Source: Muricoccus roseus (GTDB lineage: Bacteria; Pseudomonadota; Alphaproteobacteria; Acetobacterales; Acetobacteraceae). Taken from it: a stretch of 64,000 nt of DNA. Below are positions 1 through 7,891 of this stretch, one piece after another (position 1 is the stretch's first letter; each line of letters begins with the position of its first letter). The stretch covers positions 62,001 to 126,000 of the forward strand of contig NZ_FQZF01000007.1 of the NCBI RefSeq assembly GCF_900141905.1, given 5' to 3'. The notes under the pieces are model-generated. The model was given only the letters and a program-made list of their open reading frames with translations, had not been told where the DNA came from and searched no databases. The translations under genes and the position numbers were made by a program.

Positions 1-735
1 ACCCGCTTCTTCCGCAGCTCCTGGGGCATCCTCGCCATCCTGCTCTTCTGGCAGCTCTGGGTGGGGCTCAGCGGGGTGAACAGCATCGTGCTGCCCAGCC
101 CCATGGGGATGCTGCGCAGCCTCGCGGCGGACCCTGCCCTCTATCTCTCCAGCACGGCGCAGACGGTGGCGCTCGCGGCGCTGGGGCTCGTGCTCGGCGT
201 GGCGCTGGGGACGGGGCTCGCGGTGCTCACCTGGTTCTCGCGCTTCCTGGCGGGGCTGCTGACGCCGCTGGGGATCATCTTCGCCTCCGTGCCGGTGGTG
301 GCGCTGATCCCGGTGCTGGCGCGCATCTTCGGCTACGACATGCGGACGGTGCTGGCGATCGTCGTCATCATCTGCTTCTTCCCGGCCTTCGTCTTCACGG
401 GGGCGGGGCTGCGGGCGCTGCCGCCGGGCAGCGCGGACCTGTTCCGGGTGCTGGGCGCCTCCACCTGGCGGCGGCTGGTGCTGCTGGCGCTGCCGGCGGC
501 GGTGCCGGACTGGGCGGTGGCCCTGCGGCTGGCGGCGGCCAACAGCATCCTGGCCGCGATGGTCGCCGAGTTCCTGATGGGGACGAGCGGGCTGGGCTAC
601 CTCTTCGCCTCGGCCCGCAGCGACTTCGATATGGAAAAGGCCCTGGGGGCGAGCGCGATCGCCACGGTGATCTCCGTGCTGTCCTTCCTCCTCGCCTCCC
701 GCTTCGAGGGGTGGGCGGGGCGGAACTGGCGCTGA
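1..735 (+). CDS. ABC transporter permease, nitrate/sulfonate/taurine type (5'-truncated by window edge)
   Basis: Inner-membrane permease of an ABC importer of the SsuC/TauC/NrtB class (BPD_transp_1 fold). The frame is open from base 1 (TRFFRSSWGILAIL...), so the true start lies upstream; 244 residues are visible, close to the usual length of about 250. Several hydrophobic spans are evident. The cytoplasmic EAA-type loop that docks the ATPase is seen as RVLGASTWRRLVLLALPAA at about residues 148-167, followed by the typical LAAANSILAAMVAEFL and GTSGLGYL region. The substrate cannot be told from the permease alone; its ATPase and binding protein are presumably to the left. Its TGA is followed directly by the first hairpin of a dispersed repeat. 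Confidence 0.88.
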   Translation, partial: TRFFRSSWGILAILLFWQLWVGLSGVNSIVLPSPMGMLRSLAADPALYLSSTAQTVALAALGLVLGVALGTGLAVLTWFSRFLAGLLTPLGIIFASVPVVALIPVLARIFGYDMRTVLAIVVIICFFPAFVFTGAGLRALPPGSADLFRVLGASTWRRLVLLALPAAVPDWAVALRLAAANSILAAMVAEFLMGTSGLGYLFASARSDFDMEKALGASAIATVISVLSFLLASRFEGWAGRNWR

Positions 736-995
736 GGAGGAGGGCTCCGCCCTCCACCCGCCAAGGGCCTGAGGCCCTTGGAACCCCTTCTGACTGCCGT
801 GGATGCCCCGGATCAAAGGGGTCTCTGGTGGGCGGGCTGATCCTGCCTTTGCAGTCGCCTCGGGTCCATGACCCGAGGCGCACCGTCAGCCCCGTGATTC
901 CAACTGATAGAAAAAGATGATGGGTCGAAGGCACTGCCTTCGACGGGTCCGGGGAGAGGAAGAATTCCTTCTTCCTCTCTCCGGGGCAGACCGCC
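736..995 (+). repeat. Dispersed multi-hairpin intergenic element, copy 1 (complete, H1 to H5)
   Basis: First of eight copies; the forward orientation is defined here. Stems in order: H1 739-755 (GGAGGGC/GCCCTCC), H2 761-781 (CCAAGGGCC/GGCCCTTGG), H3 856-880 (CGCCTCGGG/CCCGAGGCG, 7-nt loop), H4 924-944 (GTCGAAGGCA/TGCCTTCGAC), H5 about 949-984 (purine arm GGAGAGGAAGAA, pyrimidine arm, TTCC loop). H1 starts 3 nt after the permease stop; H5 faces the monooxygenase gene. The conserved linker between H2 and H3 contains GACTGCCGTGGA. No coding potential is credible. This element plus the inverted repeat at 1006-1028 account for most of the 416-base gap; 1029-1151 shows nothing I recognise. Confidence 0.85.
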
Positions 996-1005
996 AGCGT
1001 ATGAA

Positions 1006-1028
1006 TGAGATTTCACAGTGAAATCTCA
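1006..1028. promoter_or_regulatory. 23-bp perfect inverted repeat (11-1-11), operator candidate
   Basis: Arms TGAGATTTCAC and GTGAAATCTCA flank a single central A. The site is unusually AT-rich for this DNA, lies just outside repeat copy 1 and about 125 bp upstream of the monooxygenase start. There is no T-run after it, so an intrinsic terminator is less likely than a binding site for a dimeric regulator. The GntR/FCD protein encoded at the end of the same gene run is a possible ligand-responsive regulator (inference). Confidence 0.45.
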
Positions 1029-1151
1029 CCTTGCGCGTTCCCGGAATACCGGTCCAAGCTGCGCCCCTCGCGCCCCGGTACGGGCTGGCCGTTGCTGCCC
1101 CATGGGCATGCCGGGCTGCGTCCGGGGCTTTCGTAGGGGGAATTCGGCGGG

Positions 1152-2342
1152 ATGTCGGAGCAGAAGCCGGTCGTCATCGTGGGCGCGGGCCCGGTTGGGC
1201 TCGTGGCGGCTGCCGCGCTGGTGCGGCGGGGTGTGCCCGTGACGGTGCTTGAGGCGGGCGCGGAGCTTTCGGGCGAGATGCGCGGCTCCACCTTCCATGC
1301 GCCCACGCTGGACATGCTGGACGGGTTGGGCGCGGCGGGGGCGATGATCGAGCAGGGCATCGTGGCCCCGCGCATGCAGTATCGCAGCCGCGACCAGGGC
1401 ATCATCGCGGACTTTGATTTCGGCGTGCTGTCCGACGTGACGCGGCATCCGTTCCGCCTGCAATGCGAGCAGTTCAAGCTGACCCGCATCCTGCACGGGC
1501 TGCTGCAGGGCCAGCCCGGCTTCACCCTGCGCTTCGATGCCCGCGTGGCAGGCTGCGAGGACCGGGGCGATTCCGTGGAGGTGGTGCTGGAGAATGGCGA
1601 GCGGGTCGCCGGTTCCTACGTGATCGGCGCGGATGGCGCGCGGAGCCCGGTGCGGAAGGCCGCCGGCATCGAGTTCGAGGGCTTCACCTGGCCGGAGCGC
1701 TTCCTGGTGCTCTCCACCCCCTTCGACTTTGCCGAGCTGATTCCGGACCTGGCCGATGTCTCCTACTACGCCGATCCAGAGGAATGGTTCTTCCTGCTGA
1801 AGGTGCCGGGCGTGTGGCGCGCCATGTTCCCCGTGCCGGCCGAGGTGCCGGACGAGGCGACCATGACGGATGAGTATGCCCGCGCCCGCTATGGCCGGAT
1901 CGTCGCGGGGCGCGACGACTATCCCATTCGCCACCGGACGCTGTACCGCGTGCATCAGCGCGTGGCGAAGACCTTCCGCCAGGGGCGCGTGCTGCTGGCC
2001 GGCGATGCCGCGCATATCAACAACCCGCTGGGCGGCATGGGGCTGAATGGCGGCGTGCATGACGCCTTCAACCTGGCCGAGAAGCTCGCCCCGGTGTGGC
2101 ATGGCGAGGCCGGGGCGGAGCTGCTGGACCTGTATGACCGGCAGCGGCGCGGCGTGACGGTGGAGCATGTGCAGCGCCAGACCATCGCCAACAAGCAGAA
2201 CCTGGAGGCGAAGGAGCCCGAGGCGCAGCGCGCCTTCCGCGAGCGGATGGCCGAGGCCTCCGCCGACCCGGCCAAGGCCCATGCCTATCTGCTGGGTGTT
2301 TCCATGATCAACAGCCTGCGCCGCGCGGCCGAAATCGCCTGA
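1152..2342 (+). CDS. FAD-dependent aromatic-ring monooxygenase (PheA/TfdB/MhpA class)
   Basis: Class A flavoprotein hydroxylase (PF01494), which uses NAD(P)H and O2 to hydroxylate a small, probably aromatic, substrate in the cytosol. Visible motifs: Rossmann GAGPVG at residues 11-16 (beta-alpha-beta FAD binding), the DG motif in YVIGADGARSPV near 157-168, and the GD motif in VLLAGDAAHINNPLGG near 280-295. The length of 396 residues is normal for the class. It heads a co-directional run with DUF2848, cupin, amidase, Bug receptor and GntR genes separated by 0 to about 150 bp, so it probably catalyses the oxygenation step of a short degradation pathway. The substrate cannot be deduced from sequence. 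Confidence 0.9.
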   Translation: MSEQKPVVIVGAGPVGLVAAAALVRRGVPVTVLEAGAELSGEMRGSTFHAPTLDMLDGLGAAGAMIEQGIVAPRMQYRSRDQGIIADFDFGVLSDVTRHPFRLQCEQFKLTRILHGLLQGQPGFTLRFDARVAGCEDRGDSVEVVLENGERVAGSYVIGADGARSPVRKAAGIEFEGFTWPERFLVLSTPFDFAELIPDLADVSYYADPEEWFFLLKVPGVWRAMFPVPAEVPDEATMTDEYARARYGRIVAGRDDYPIRHRTLYRVHQRVAKTFRQGRVLLAGDAAHINNPLGGMGLNGGVHDAFNLAEKLAPVWHGEAGAELLDLYDRQRRGVTVEHVQRQTIANKQNLEAKEPEAQRAFRERMAEASADPAKAHAYLLGVSMINSLRRAAEIA

Positions 2343-2361
2343 GCCGCCGAGGGACGACGAG

Positions 2362-3048
2362 ATGACCGAGCTGACCTTCGACTTCCATGCCGGCGAGGGG
2401 GTGACGCGCCGCAGCGTCGCGCTCCGCCAGTTCGTCATTGCCGGCTGGACCGGCCGTGACCAGCACAAGCTGCAGGAGCATATCGAGGAGCTGCGCCTGC
2501 TGGGCGTGACGCCGCCGGCCAGCACGCCTTGCTTCTATCCCGGTGGCAAGGAGCTGCCGACGACCGCCGCCGAGATCGACTGCCTCGGCGCGGAATCGAG
2601 CGGCGAGGCCGAGTTCCTCATCCTGGTCGATGCGGATGGCGCCTGGTGGGTGGGCGTCGGCTCCGACCACACGGACCGCAAGGTGGAGACCTATTCGGTT
2701 GCCGTCTCCAAGCAGGTTTGCCCAAAGCCGGTTGCGCCGGCCCTGTGGCGGTTCGAGGATGTGGCCCCGCATTGGGACCGGATCGAGCTGCGGTCCTGGG
2801 TGCAGGAGAATGGCGAATGGGTGCCGTACCAGGAGGGCAGCGTGGCCGCGATGCGCGACCCGCGGGACCTCGCGGCGGCCTATCGTGCCATGGGACGTGA
2901 GCTGCCCCCGGGCACGATGATGTTCGGTGGCACGCTCGCGGCCATCGGCGGCATCCGGCCGCGTGCCGGCTTCCGCATGGAGCTGCGCGACCCCGTGCTG
3001 GGGCGTGCCATCACCCACAGCTACACGGCCAACTGGCTGGCCGAGTAA
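2362..3048 (+). CDS. DUF2848 family protein
   Basis: A 228-residue soluble protein starting 19 bp after the monooxygenase. It resembles DUF2848 proteins (recognised from overall composition and segments such as VRRSVALRQFVIAGWTGRD-like N terminus, GSDHTDR in the middle and GDxxxF-like end; assignment from memory of the family). DUF2848 members are fumarylacetoacetate-hydrolase-like in fold and often sit with amidases and hydrolases, so a C-C or C-N bond hydrolysis step is plausible, but no function is demonstrated. Acidic residues E and D clusters around residues 70-100 could bind a metal. No signal peptide or membrane segment. Confidence 0.7.
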   Translation: MTELTFDFHAGEGVTRRSVALRQFVIAGWTGRDQHKLQEHIEELRLLGVTPPASTPCFYPGGKELPTTAAEIDCLGAESSGEAEFLILVDADGAWWVGVGSDHTDRKVETYSVAVSKQVCPKPVAPALWRFEDVAPHWDRIELRSWVQENGEWVPYQEGSVAAMRDPRDLAAAYRAMGRELPPGTMMFGGTLAAIGGIRPRAGFRMELRDPVLGRAITHSYTANWLAE

Positions 3049-3061
3049 GGCGGAGACGAAC

Positions 3062-3448
3062 ATGCCGATCACCAAGGAGCATCTCGAGTTCCACGTGCCG
3101 GATACCTCCACGGGCTGGGAGGTGCCGAAGGGCTATCCGGCCGGGATCGAGCAGAAGATCCTCGCCGGTAAGCTGGACGAGGAGAACAAGCGCGGCCACC
3201 GCACGCGGCTGCTGCGCTTCCAGCCCGGCGAGTTCACCACCGCGCCCTTCGTGCATGACTACTGGGAAGAGGTGTGGCTGGTTTCCGGGGACCTGATCGT
3301 CGGCAACGACGCGCAGGGCAATGGCGGTGAATCCTTCGACAAGGCCGCCTATGCCTGCCGCCCGCCCGGTGCCTATCACGGCCCCTTCAAGTCGGTGACC
3401 GGCTGCACGCTGCTCGAGATCCACTACTACGACGAGACGCCGCGGTGA
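3062..3448 (+). CDS. Cupin-domain protein
   Basis: A small single-domain cupin of 128 residues. The first cupin motif is recognisable around residues 64-77 (HDYWEEVWLVSGDL) and the second around 100-109 (PPGAYHGPF), with HDYWEE and the late His as likely metal ligands. The start is the ATG at 3062, 13 bp after the DUF2848 stop; a longer frame reading upstream overlaps DUF2848 and is unlikely. Its GTGA overlap with the amidase start shows translational coupling. Candidate roles are a ring-opening or isomerising step, or stabilisation of an unstable intermediate, in the same pathway as the monooxygenase (inference). Confidence 0.78.
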   Translation: MPITKEHLEFHVPDTSTGWEVPKGYPAGIEQKILAGKLDEENKRGHRTRLLRFQPGEFTTAPFVHDYWEEVWLVSGDLIVGNDAQGNGGESFDKAAYACRPPGAYHGPFKSVTGCTLLEIHYYDETPR

Positions 3449-4800
3449 GCGGCCCGGCCGGCCCGACCCTGGACGCGCTGGCGGCGGATCTCGCCGCCGG
3501 CCGCACCACCAGCCGCGCGCTGGTGGAGGCGTGCCTGGCGCGGATCGCCGATCCCGCGGGAGAGGGCGGGCGGGCCTTCCTGCAGCTGGATGCGGAGGGC
3601 GCCCGCAAGGCGGCCGATGCGATGGATGCGCTGCGCGCCGCCAAGGCCGCGCCTTCGCCCTATGCCGGCATCCCCGTTTCGGTGAAGGACCTTTTCGACG
3701 TCGCCGGGCAGGTGACGCGCGCCGGGTCGCGCGCGCTGGACGACACGCCGCCCGCCGATTCCGATGCGATGACGGTCGCGCGGCTGCGGCGCGCCGGCTT
3801 CGTCGTCGTCGGCCGCACGAACATGACCGAGTTCGCCTATTCGGGCCTCGGCATCAATCCGCATTACGGCACGCCGCGGAGCCCCTGGCGGCGCGACGAA
3901 GGGCATGTGCCGGGCGGCTCCTCCTCCGGCGCCGCGATCTCGGTGACGGATGGCATGGCGCATGCGGCGCTGGGCACGGACACCGGCGGGTCTTGCCGTA
4001 TCCCCGCGGCTTTCAACGGGCTGGTGGGCTTCAAGCCAACCGCGCGCCGCGTGCCGCTGGAGGGCAGCGTTCCGCTTTCCTGGTCGCTGGATTCCATCGG
4101 GCCCATCGCCCGCAGCACGGCCTGCTGCGCGGTGCTGGATTCCGTGCTGGCGGGTGAGGCACCGGAGGCCCTGCCCGCGGTGCCGCTGGAGGGGCTGCGC
4201 CTGCTGCTGCCCGAGACGGTGGCGCTGGACGGGATGGAGGAGGCGGTGGCCACCGCCTTCGAGACGGCGCTGGCGCGGCTTTCGCGCGCGGGCGTGCGGA
4301 TCACCCGCGCCGCGATGCCGGAATTCGCCGAGGTGGCGCCGATGAACGCGCTGGGCGGCTTCACGGCTTCCGAGAGCTTCGCCTGGCACCGCAAGCTGCT
4401 GGACCGGCGCGGCGGGGATTACGACCCGCGCGTCAGCAGCCGCATCAAGCGCGGCGCGGGCATGTCCGCGGCCGATTACCTGGATCTGCAGAGGTCCCGG
4501 GCCGACTTCATCCGCCGCGCCACGGCCCGCATCGCGGCGTTCGATGCGCTGGTGATGCCGACCGCGCCCATCCTGCCGCCGCGCATCGCGGCGTTGGAGG
4601 ACGAGGCGGCCTATACGGCCGCGAACCTCGCCGCGCTGCGCAACCCCACCCTGGTGAACATGATGGATGGCTGCGCCATCTCCGTGCCGGCGGCCCGCCC
4701 GCCGGAAGCGCCGGTGGGGGTGATGCTGGCGGCGGCGGGCGGGGGGGACCGGCGCCTGCTGGCGATCGCGGCCTCGGTGGAATCCGCGCTGGCCGCCTGA
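3445..4800 (+). CDS. Amidase signature family hydrolase (GatA/AtzF-like)
   Basis: Cytosolic amide-bond hydrolase with the Ser-cisSer-Lys triad: Lys81 in PVSVKDLFDV, the cis-Ser near 160 in PGGSSSGAAIS, and the nucleophile Ser183 in DTGGSCRIPAAFNGL. 451 residues, normal for the family. It starts with GTG inside the cupin stop codon (GTGA). Clustered with a monooxygenase and DUF2848, it may release ammonia from an amide intermediate, or be an aryl-amide or N-carbamoyl hydrolase. A true GatA subunit is unlikely because no gatB/gatC are next to it. The C-terminal half has the usual substrate-specificity divergence, so the substrate is unknown. Confidence 0.88.
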   Translation: MSGPAGPTLDALAADLAAGRTTSRALVEACLARIADPAGEGGRAFLQLDAEGARKAADAMDALRAAKAAPSPYAGIPVSVKDLFDVAGQVTRAGSRALDDTPPADSDAMTVARLRRAGFVVVGRTNMTEFAYSGLGINPHYGTPRSPWRRDEGHVPGGSSSGAAISVTDGMAHAALGTDTGGSCRIPAAFNGLVGFKPTARRVPLEGSVPLSWSLDSIGPIARSTACCAVLDSVLAGEAPEALPAVPLEGLRLLLPETVALDGMEEAVATAFETALARLSRAGVRITRAAMPEFAEVAPMNALGGFTASESFAWHRKLLDRRGGDYDPRVSSRIKRGAGMSAADYLDLQRSRADFIRRATARIAAFDALVMPTAPILPPRIAALEDEAAYTAANLAALRNPTLVNMMDGCAISVPAARPPEAPVGVMLAAAGGGDRRLLAIAASVESALAA

Positions 4801-4947
4801 CGCGGCGGCCGGTGCTTCTCCCCGGCGCGCCGCGCCGGGGGGAGCGTTCGGAAGGCCATTGGGAAGACCAGTCACACGAGCCGCGAGGCAAGGGGCCACA
4901 GAGTTCCGCCGCGGCGCTGACCGATGGTTTGCATGGAGGCTGAGACG

Positions 4948-5952
4948 ATGGGTGCAACGGGAACGGACAGGCTTGCGGGCCGGGGGCGCCGCGTGGCGCT
5001 GGCCCTCATGGCCGGCCTCGCCTTCGGGGCGACGGGCCCCGCGATGGCGCAGGACAACTGGCCGGACCGGCCGATCCGCATGGTCGTGCCCTTCGCGCCG
5101 GGCGGCGTGACGGACAGCATCGGCCGGCTGAGCGCCGAATGGCTGGGCAAGTCCCTTGGCCAGCCCGTGCCGGTGGAGAACCGGAGCGGCGCCAACGGGG
5201 CCATCGCGGCCGAAGCCGTGGCGCGCAGCGCGCCGGATGGCTACACGCTGTTCACCGCCAGCGCCTCGCAGATGGTGATGCTGCCGGCGCTCACGCGGCT
5301 GAACTTCAATCCGGCCACCGATTTCGCGCCGGTCTCCATCGTCGCGAGCAACCCAATGGTGCTGGCCGTCAGCGCCTCACTGAATGTCTCCACGCTCGAG
5401 GAATTCGTCGCGCTGGCGAAGGCGCGGGCGGGCAAGCTGGACTATTCCTCGGCCGGCAACGGCTCCTCCACGCATCTGGCGATGGCGCTGCTGTTGCAGC
5501 GGGCGGGGATCGAGATGCAGCACGTTCCCTATCGAGGCGGCGCGCCGGCCATGCAGGCGCTGCTGGCGGGCGAGGTGGCGGCCTATTTCGGCAATCCGTC
5601 CGACATGATCCCGCATCTGCAGGGCGGGCGCATCCGCGTGCTGGCGGTGGCGGGCACCGAGCGACTTTCGAGCTTGCCCGGCGTGCCGACCGTCGCCGAG
5701 CGGGGCTTCCCCGGCTTCCGGGCGGAGACCTGGAACGGCGTGGCGGCCCCGGCGGGCACGCCGGCCGCCGCCATCCGCCGCATGGGCGAGGCGCTGGGCA
5801 AGGCCTGTGAGGACGCGGCGTTCCGCGCCTCGCTGGAGCGGCTGGGCACCACGCCGGTCTGCAGCACGCCAGAGGGCTTCGCCGAGGCGATGCGGCGGGA
5901 CGCTCCGATCTGGCAGGAAGCGGTCCGCATCTCGGGGGCGAGCCTGGACTGA
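4948..5952 (+). CDS. Bug-family (TTT) periplasmic solute receptor
   Basis: Tripartite tricarboxylate-type extracytoplasmic receptor (TctC/Bug, PF03401). It starts at ATG 4948 because GGAGG lies 8 nt upstream; ATG 4933 is a weaker alternative. The signal peptide spans about residues 1-35, ending in a GPAMAQD cleavage region. Mature hallmarks: WPDRPIRMVVPFAPGGVTD, VENRSGANGAIAAEAVARSAPDGYTL, and HVPYRGGAPAMQALLAGEV. 334 residues. No TctA or TctB membrane partner is in the window. Its place after the amidase suggests it captures the carboxylate or amide substrate of that pathway. Confidence 0.9.
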   Translation: MGATGTDRLAGRGRRVALALMAGLAFGATGPAMAQDNWPDRPIRMVVPFAPGGVTDSIGRLSAEWLGKSLGQPVPVENRSGANGAIAAEAVARSAPDGYTLFTASASQMVMLPALTRLNFNPATDFAPVSIVASNPMVLAVSASLNVSTLEEFVALAKARAGKLDYSSAGNGSSTHLAMALLLQRAGIEMQHVPYRGGAPAMQALLAGEVAAYFGNPSDMIPHLQGGRIRVLAVAGTERLSSLPGVPTVAERGFPGFRAETWNGVAAPAGTPAAAIRRMGEALGKACEDAAFRASLERLGTTPVCSTPEGFAEAMRRDAPIWQEAVRISGASLD

Positions 5953-6078
5953 ACGGGGGGGCCGGTGCGGGGTGGCAACGCCCCGCACCGGGATCCCGGT
6001 TCTTGCCTCGCCGGCCGGGCTGCCGCACATCGGCGGCCGCCCGGGCCGCCAGGACCGGGAGGGAGGAAGGCATCAGCG

Positions 6079-6798
6079 ATGCGCGCGCCGATCATCAGCA
6101 GCCCCCGCTGGCTGGCCCGGGGCTCGGGCCAGGCTCCCACGGGCTATCCGGAGCAGGCGCGCGCGGTCCCGCTGAAGGATCAGGCCTATGAGATCATCCG
6201 CCACCACATCATCACCTGCCGCTTCGCGCCCGGCGAGAAGCTGAACGAGGCGCAGGTGGCCGAGGCGCTGGGCCTCAGCCGGATGCCGGTGCGGCACGCG
6301 CTGGCGCGGCTGCGGCTGGAAGGGCTGGTGACGATCCGCCCGCGCAAGGGGATCGAGGTGCGCCCGATCGACCCGGCCGAGCTGCTGCAGATCATCGAGG
6401 CGCGCACGGTGAACGAATGCCATGCCGCGCGCCTGGCCGCCGGGCGCTTCACGCCGGAGGAGGTGGCCGCGCTCGATTCGGTGCTGGACGAGACGGCGGC
6501 GGCGCTGAAGCGGCACGATACCGAGGCGATGATGCTGCTGGACAAGGCCTTCCACAGCACCATCGCGCGCGCCTCGGGCAACCCGGTGTTCTTCGACATC
6601 CTGAGCAACCTGCATGACCGGGCCGTGCGCTTCTGGTTTATCTCGCTGGAGCAGGAGGCGCATCAGGACAGCGTTCTGCAGGAGCACCGCGCCATTCGCG
6701 ATGCGCTGGCCGCGCGGGACGCGGAGGCGGCGGCGCTGGCCATGGCGAATCACATCGCGGCCTTCCGGCAGAACGTGATGCTGCTGATCGGCGCGTGA
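6079..6798 (+). CDS. GntR-family transcriptional regulator, FCD subfamily
   Basis: DNA-binding repressor or activator with an N-terminal winged HTH of GntR type (about residues 35-95: LKDQAYEIIRHHIITCRF, LNEAQVAEALGLSRMPVRHAL, GLVTIRPRKGIEVRPI) and a C-terminal all-helical FCD effector domain with likely metal-binding residues (DKAFHSTIARASGN, EHRAIRDALAARD). Start chosen at ATG 6079 behind GGGAGGAAGG with 8-nt spacing; 239 residues, typical. It lies between the catabolic run and the liv operon, and probably responds to the pathway substrate. A palindromic site before the liv operon (6922-6946) and the 23-bp repeat at 1006-1028 are candidate operators. Confidence 0.88.
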   Translation: MRAPIISSPRWLARGSGQAPTGYPEQARAVPLKDQAYEIIRHHIITCRFAPGEKLNEAQVAEALGLSRMPVRHALARLRLEGLVTIRPRKGIEVRPIDPAELLQIIEARTVNECHAARLAAGRFTPEEVAALDSVLDETAAALKRHDTEAMMLLDKAFHSTIARASGNPVFFDILSNLHDRAVRFWFISLEQEAHQDSVLQEHRAIRDALAARDAEAAALAMANHIAAFRQNVMLLIGA

Positions 6799-6921
6799 CG
6801 CGGGGCCCCTGCCCCGATCCTGGGCCCTTTGCCAGCTTCGGGGGCAGATCATGCGCATGCTGCGTCGCAGGATCGAACACGGATCGCGATTCAGTGAAAT
6901 TTCTGCTTGCTCGGCAAAGTT

Positions 6922-6946
6922 AACTAGCTTTGTATCTTACCTAGTT
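6922..6946. promoter_or_regulatory. AT-rich promoter segment with AACTAG-N13-CTAGTT inverted repeat
   Basis: The 220-bp gap between the GntR gene and livH contains an unusually AT-rich stretch at about 6880-6950. Within it AACTAG (6922-6927) and CTAGTT (6941-6946) form a 6-bp-arm inverted repeat around TATCTT, which could serve as a -10 element. This is the natural promoter region of the liv operon. An operator role for the neighbouring GntR protein is inference. Confidence 0.4.
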
Positions 6947-7018
6947 TCGGGGCCTCCACGTTGCCGGCCTTGCCGGGGGAGCGCCGCCTTTCTGCCCGCC
7001 AAAAGGATGCGATCGGCC

Positions 7019-7891
7019 ATGCTTCTGCAGCAGCTCGTCAATGGCCTGATGCTGGGCGCGATCTACATGCTGGTGGCCGTGGCCTTCACCATCGCGATCG
7101 GCGTGCTGAACTTCCTGAACTTCTCCCTGCCCGGGCTGTTCATGCTCGGCGGAATGCTCGCCTTCGGGATGATGAAGCTCGGCTGGCCCTGGTTCCTCGC
7201 CTTCGCGGGCGCGCTCTTCGTCGCCGCCCTCGTCTCCCTCATCGTCGAGCGCTTCGCCTATCGCCCGATGCAGGGAAGCGACCCGGAGGTGCCTCTGGTC
7301 TCCTCCCTCGGCTTCCTTGTGCTGCTCGAGAACCTGATGCTGATCCGCTACGGCTCGGACCAGCAGCCCTTTCCCGCGCTGATGCCGGACATGAACCTCC
7401 GCATCGGCGAGGTGGTGATCGGGATCGCGCAGCTCGTCTCTCTCGGCATCTCCGTCGCGCTCGTCGCCTGGCTCTCCTGGTTCCTGGCGGCGACCAATGC
7501 GGGGCGGCGTATCCGCACGGTGGCGGAGAGCCGGGAGACGGCGCTGCTGATGGGGATCGACATCCGCAGCCTCGTGCCCGCGCTCTTCGTCGCCAGCGCG
7601 CTTCTCGCGGCGCTGGGCGGCATCCTCTTCGCGGTGAATTACCAGCAGGTCTCCCCCTTCATGGGCGAGGGCATCGGCTTCAAGGGCGTGGCCGCCATGA
7701 TCGTGGGCGGGATGGGCTCCATCTGGGGTGCGGTGGTGGGCGGGTTGCTGATCGGGCTCGCGGAGGTGCTGTCGATCTCCATGCTGGGCGCGGATGTGGT
7801 GAACATCACGGTCTACGGGCTGCTGCTGCTGATCCTGATCGTCAGGCCACAGGGGCTGATGGGCCGCCCGGCGACGCGGGAGAAGCTGTGA
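7019..7891 (+). CDS. livH: Branched-chain amino-acid-type ABC transporter permease LivH
   Basis: Inner-membrane permease of the HAAT (LIV-I) class. The N terminus MLLQQLVNGLMLGAIYMLVA and the segment GVLNFLNFSLPGLFMLGG are diagnostic, followed by further hydrophobic spans, the ATPase-contact region GRRIRTVAESRETALLMGID, and VAAMIVGGMGSIWGAVVGGL near the end. 290 residues from ATG 7019; ATG 7007, just behind AAAAGG, is an in-frame alternative adding four residues. It opens a five-gene operon with the next gene overlapping by one base (TGATG). HAAT systems also carry urea, amides and aromatic acids, so leucine is not necessarily the substrate. Confidence 0.9.
   Translation: MLLQQLVNGLMLGAIYMLVAVAFTIAIGVLNFLNFSLPGLFMLGGMLAFGMMKLGWPWFLAFAGALFVAALVSLIVERFAYRPMQGSDPEVPLVSSLGFLVLLENLMLIRYGSDQQPFPALMPDMNLRIGEVVIGIAQLVSLGISVALVAWLSWFLAATNAGRRIRTVAESRETALLMGIDIRSLVPALFVASALLAALGGILFAVNYQQVSPFMGEGIGFKGVAAMIVGGMGSIWGAVVGGLLIGLAEVLSISMLGADVVNITVYGLLLLILIVRPQGLMGRPATREKL

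Noticed and set aside
711-920. Short open frames inside the dispersed repeats
   Set aside because: They recur only because the repeat recurs, lack ribosome sites and differ in frame between copies.
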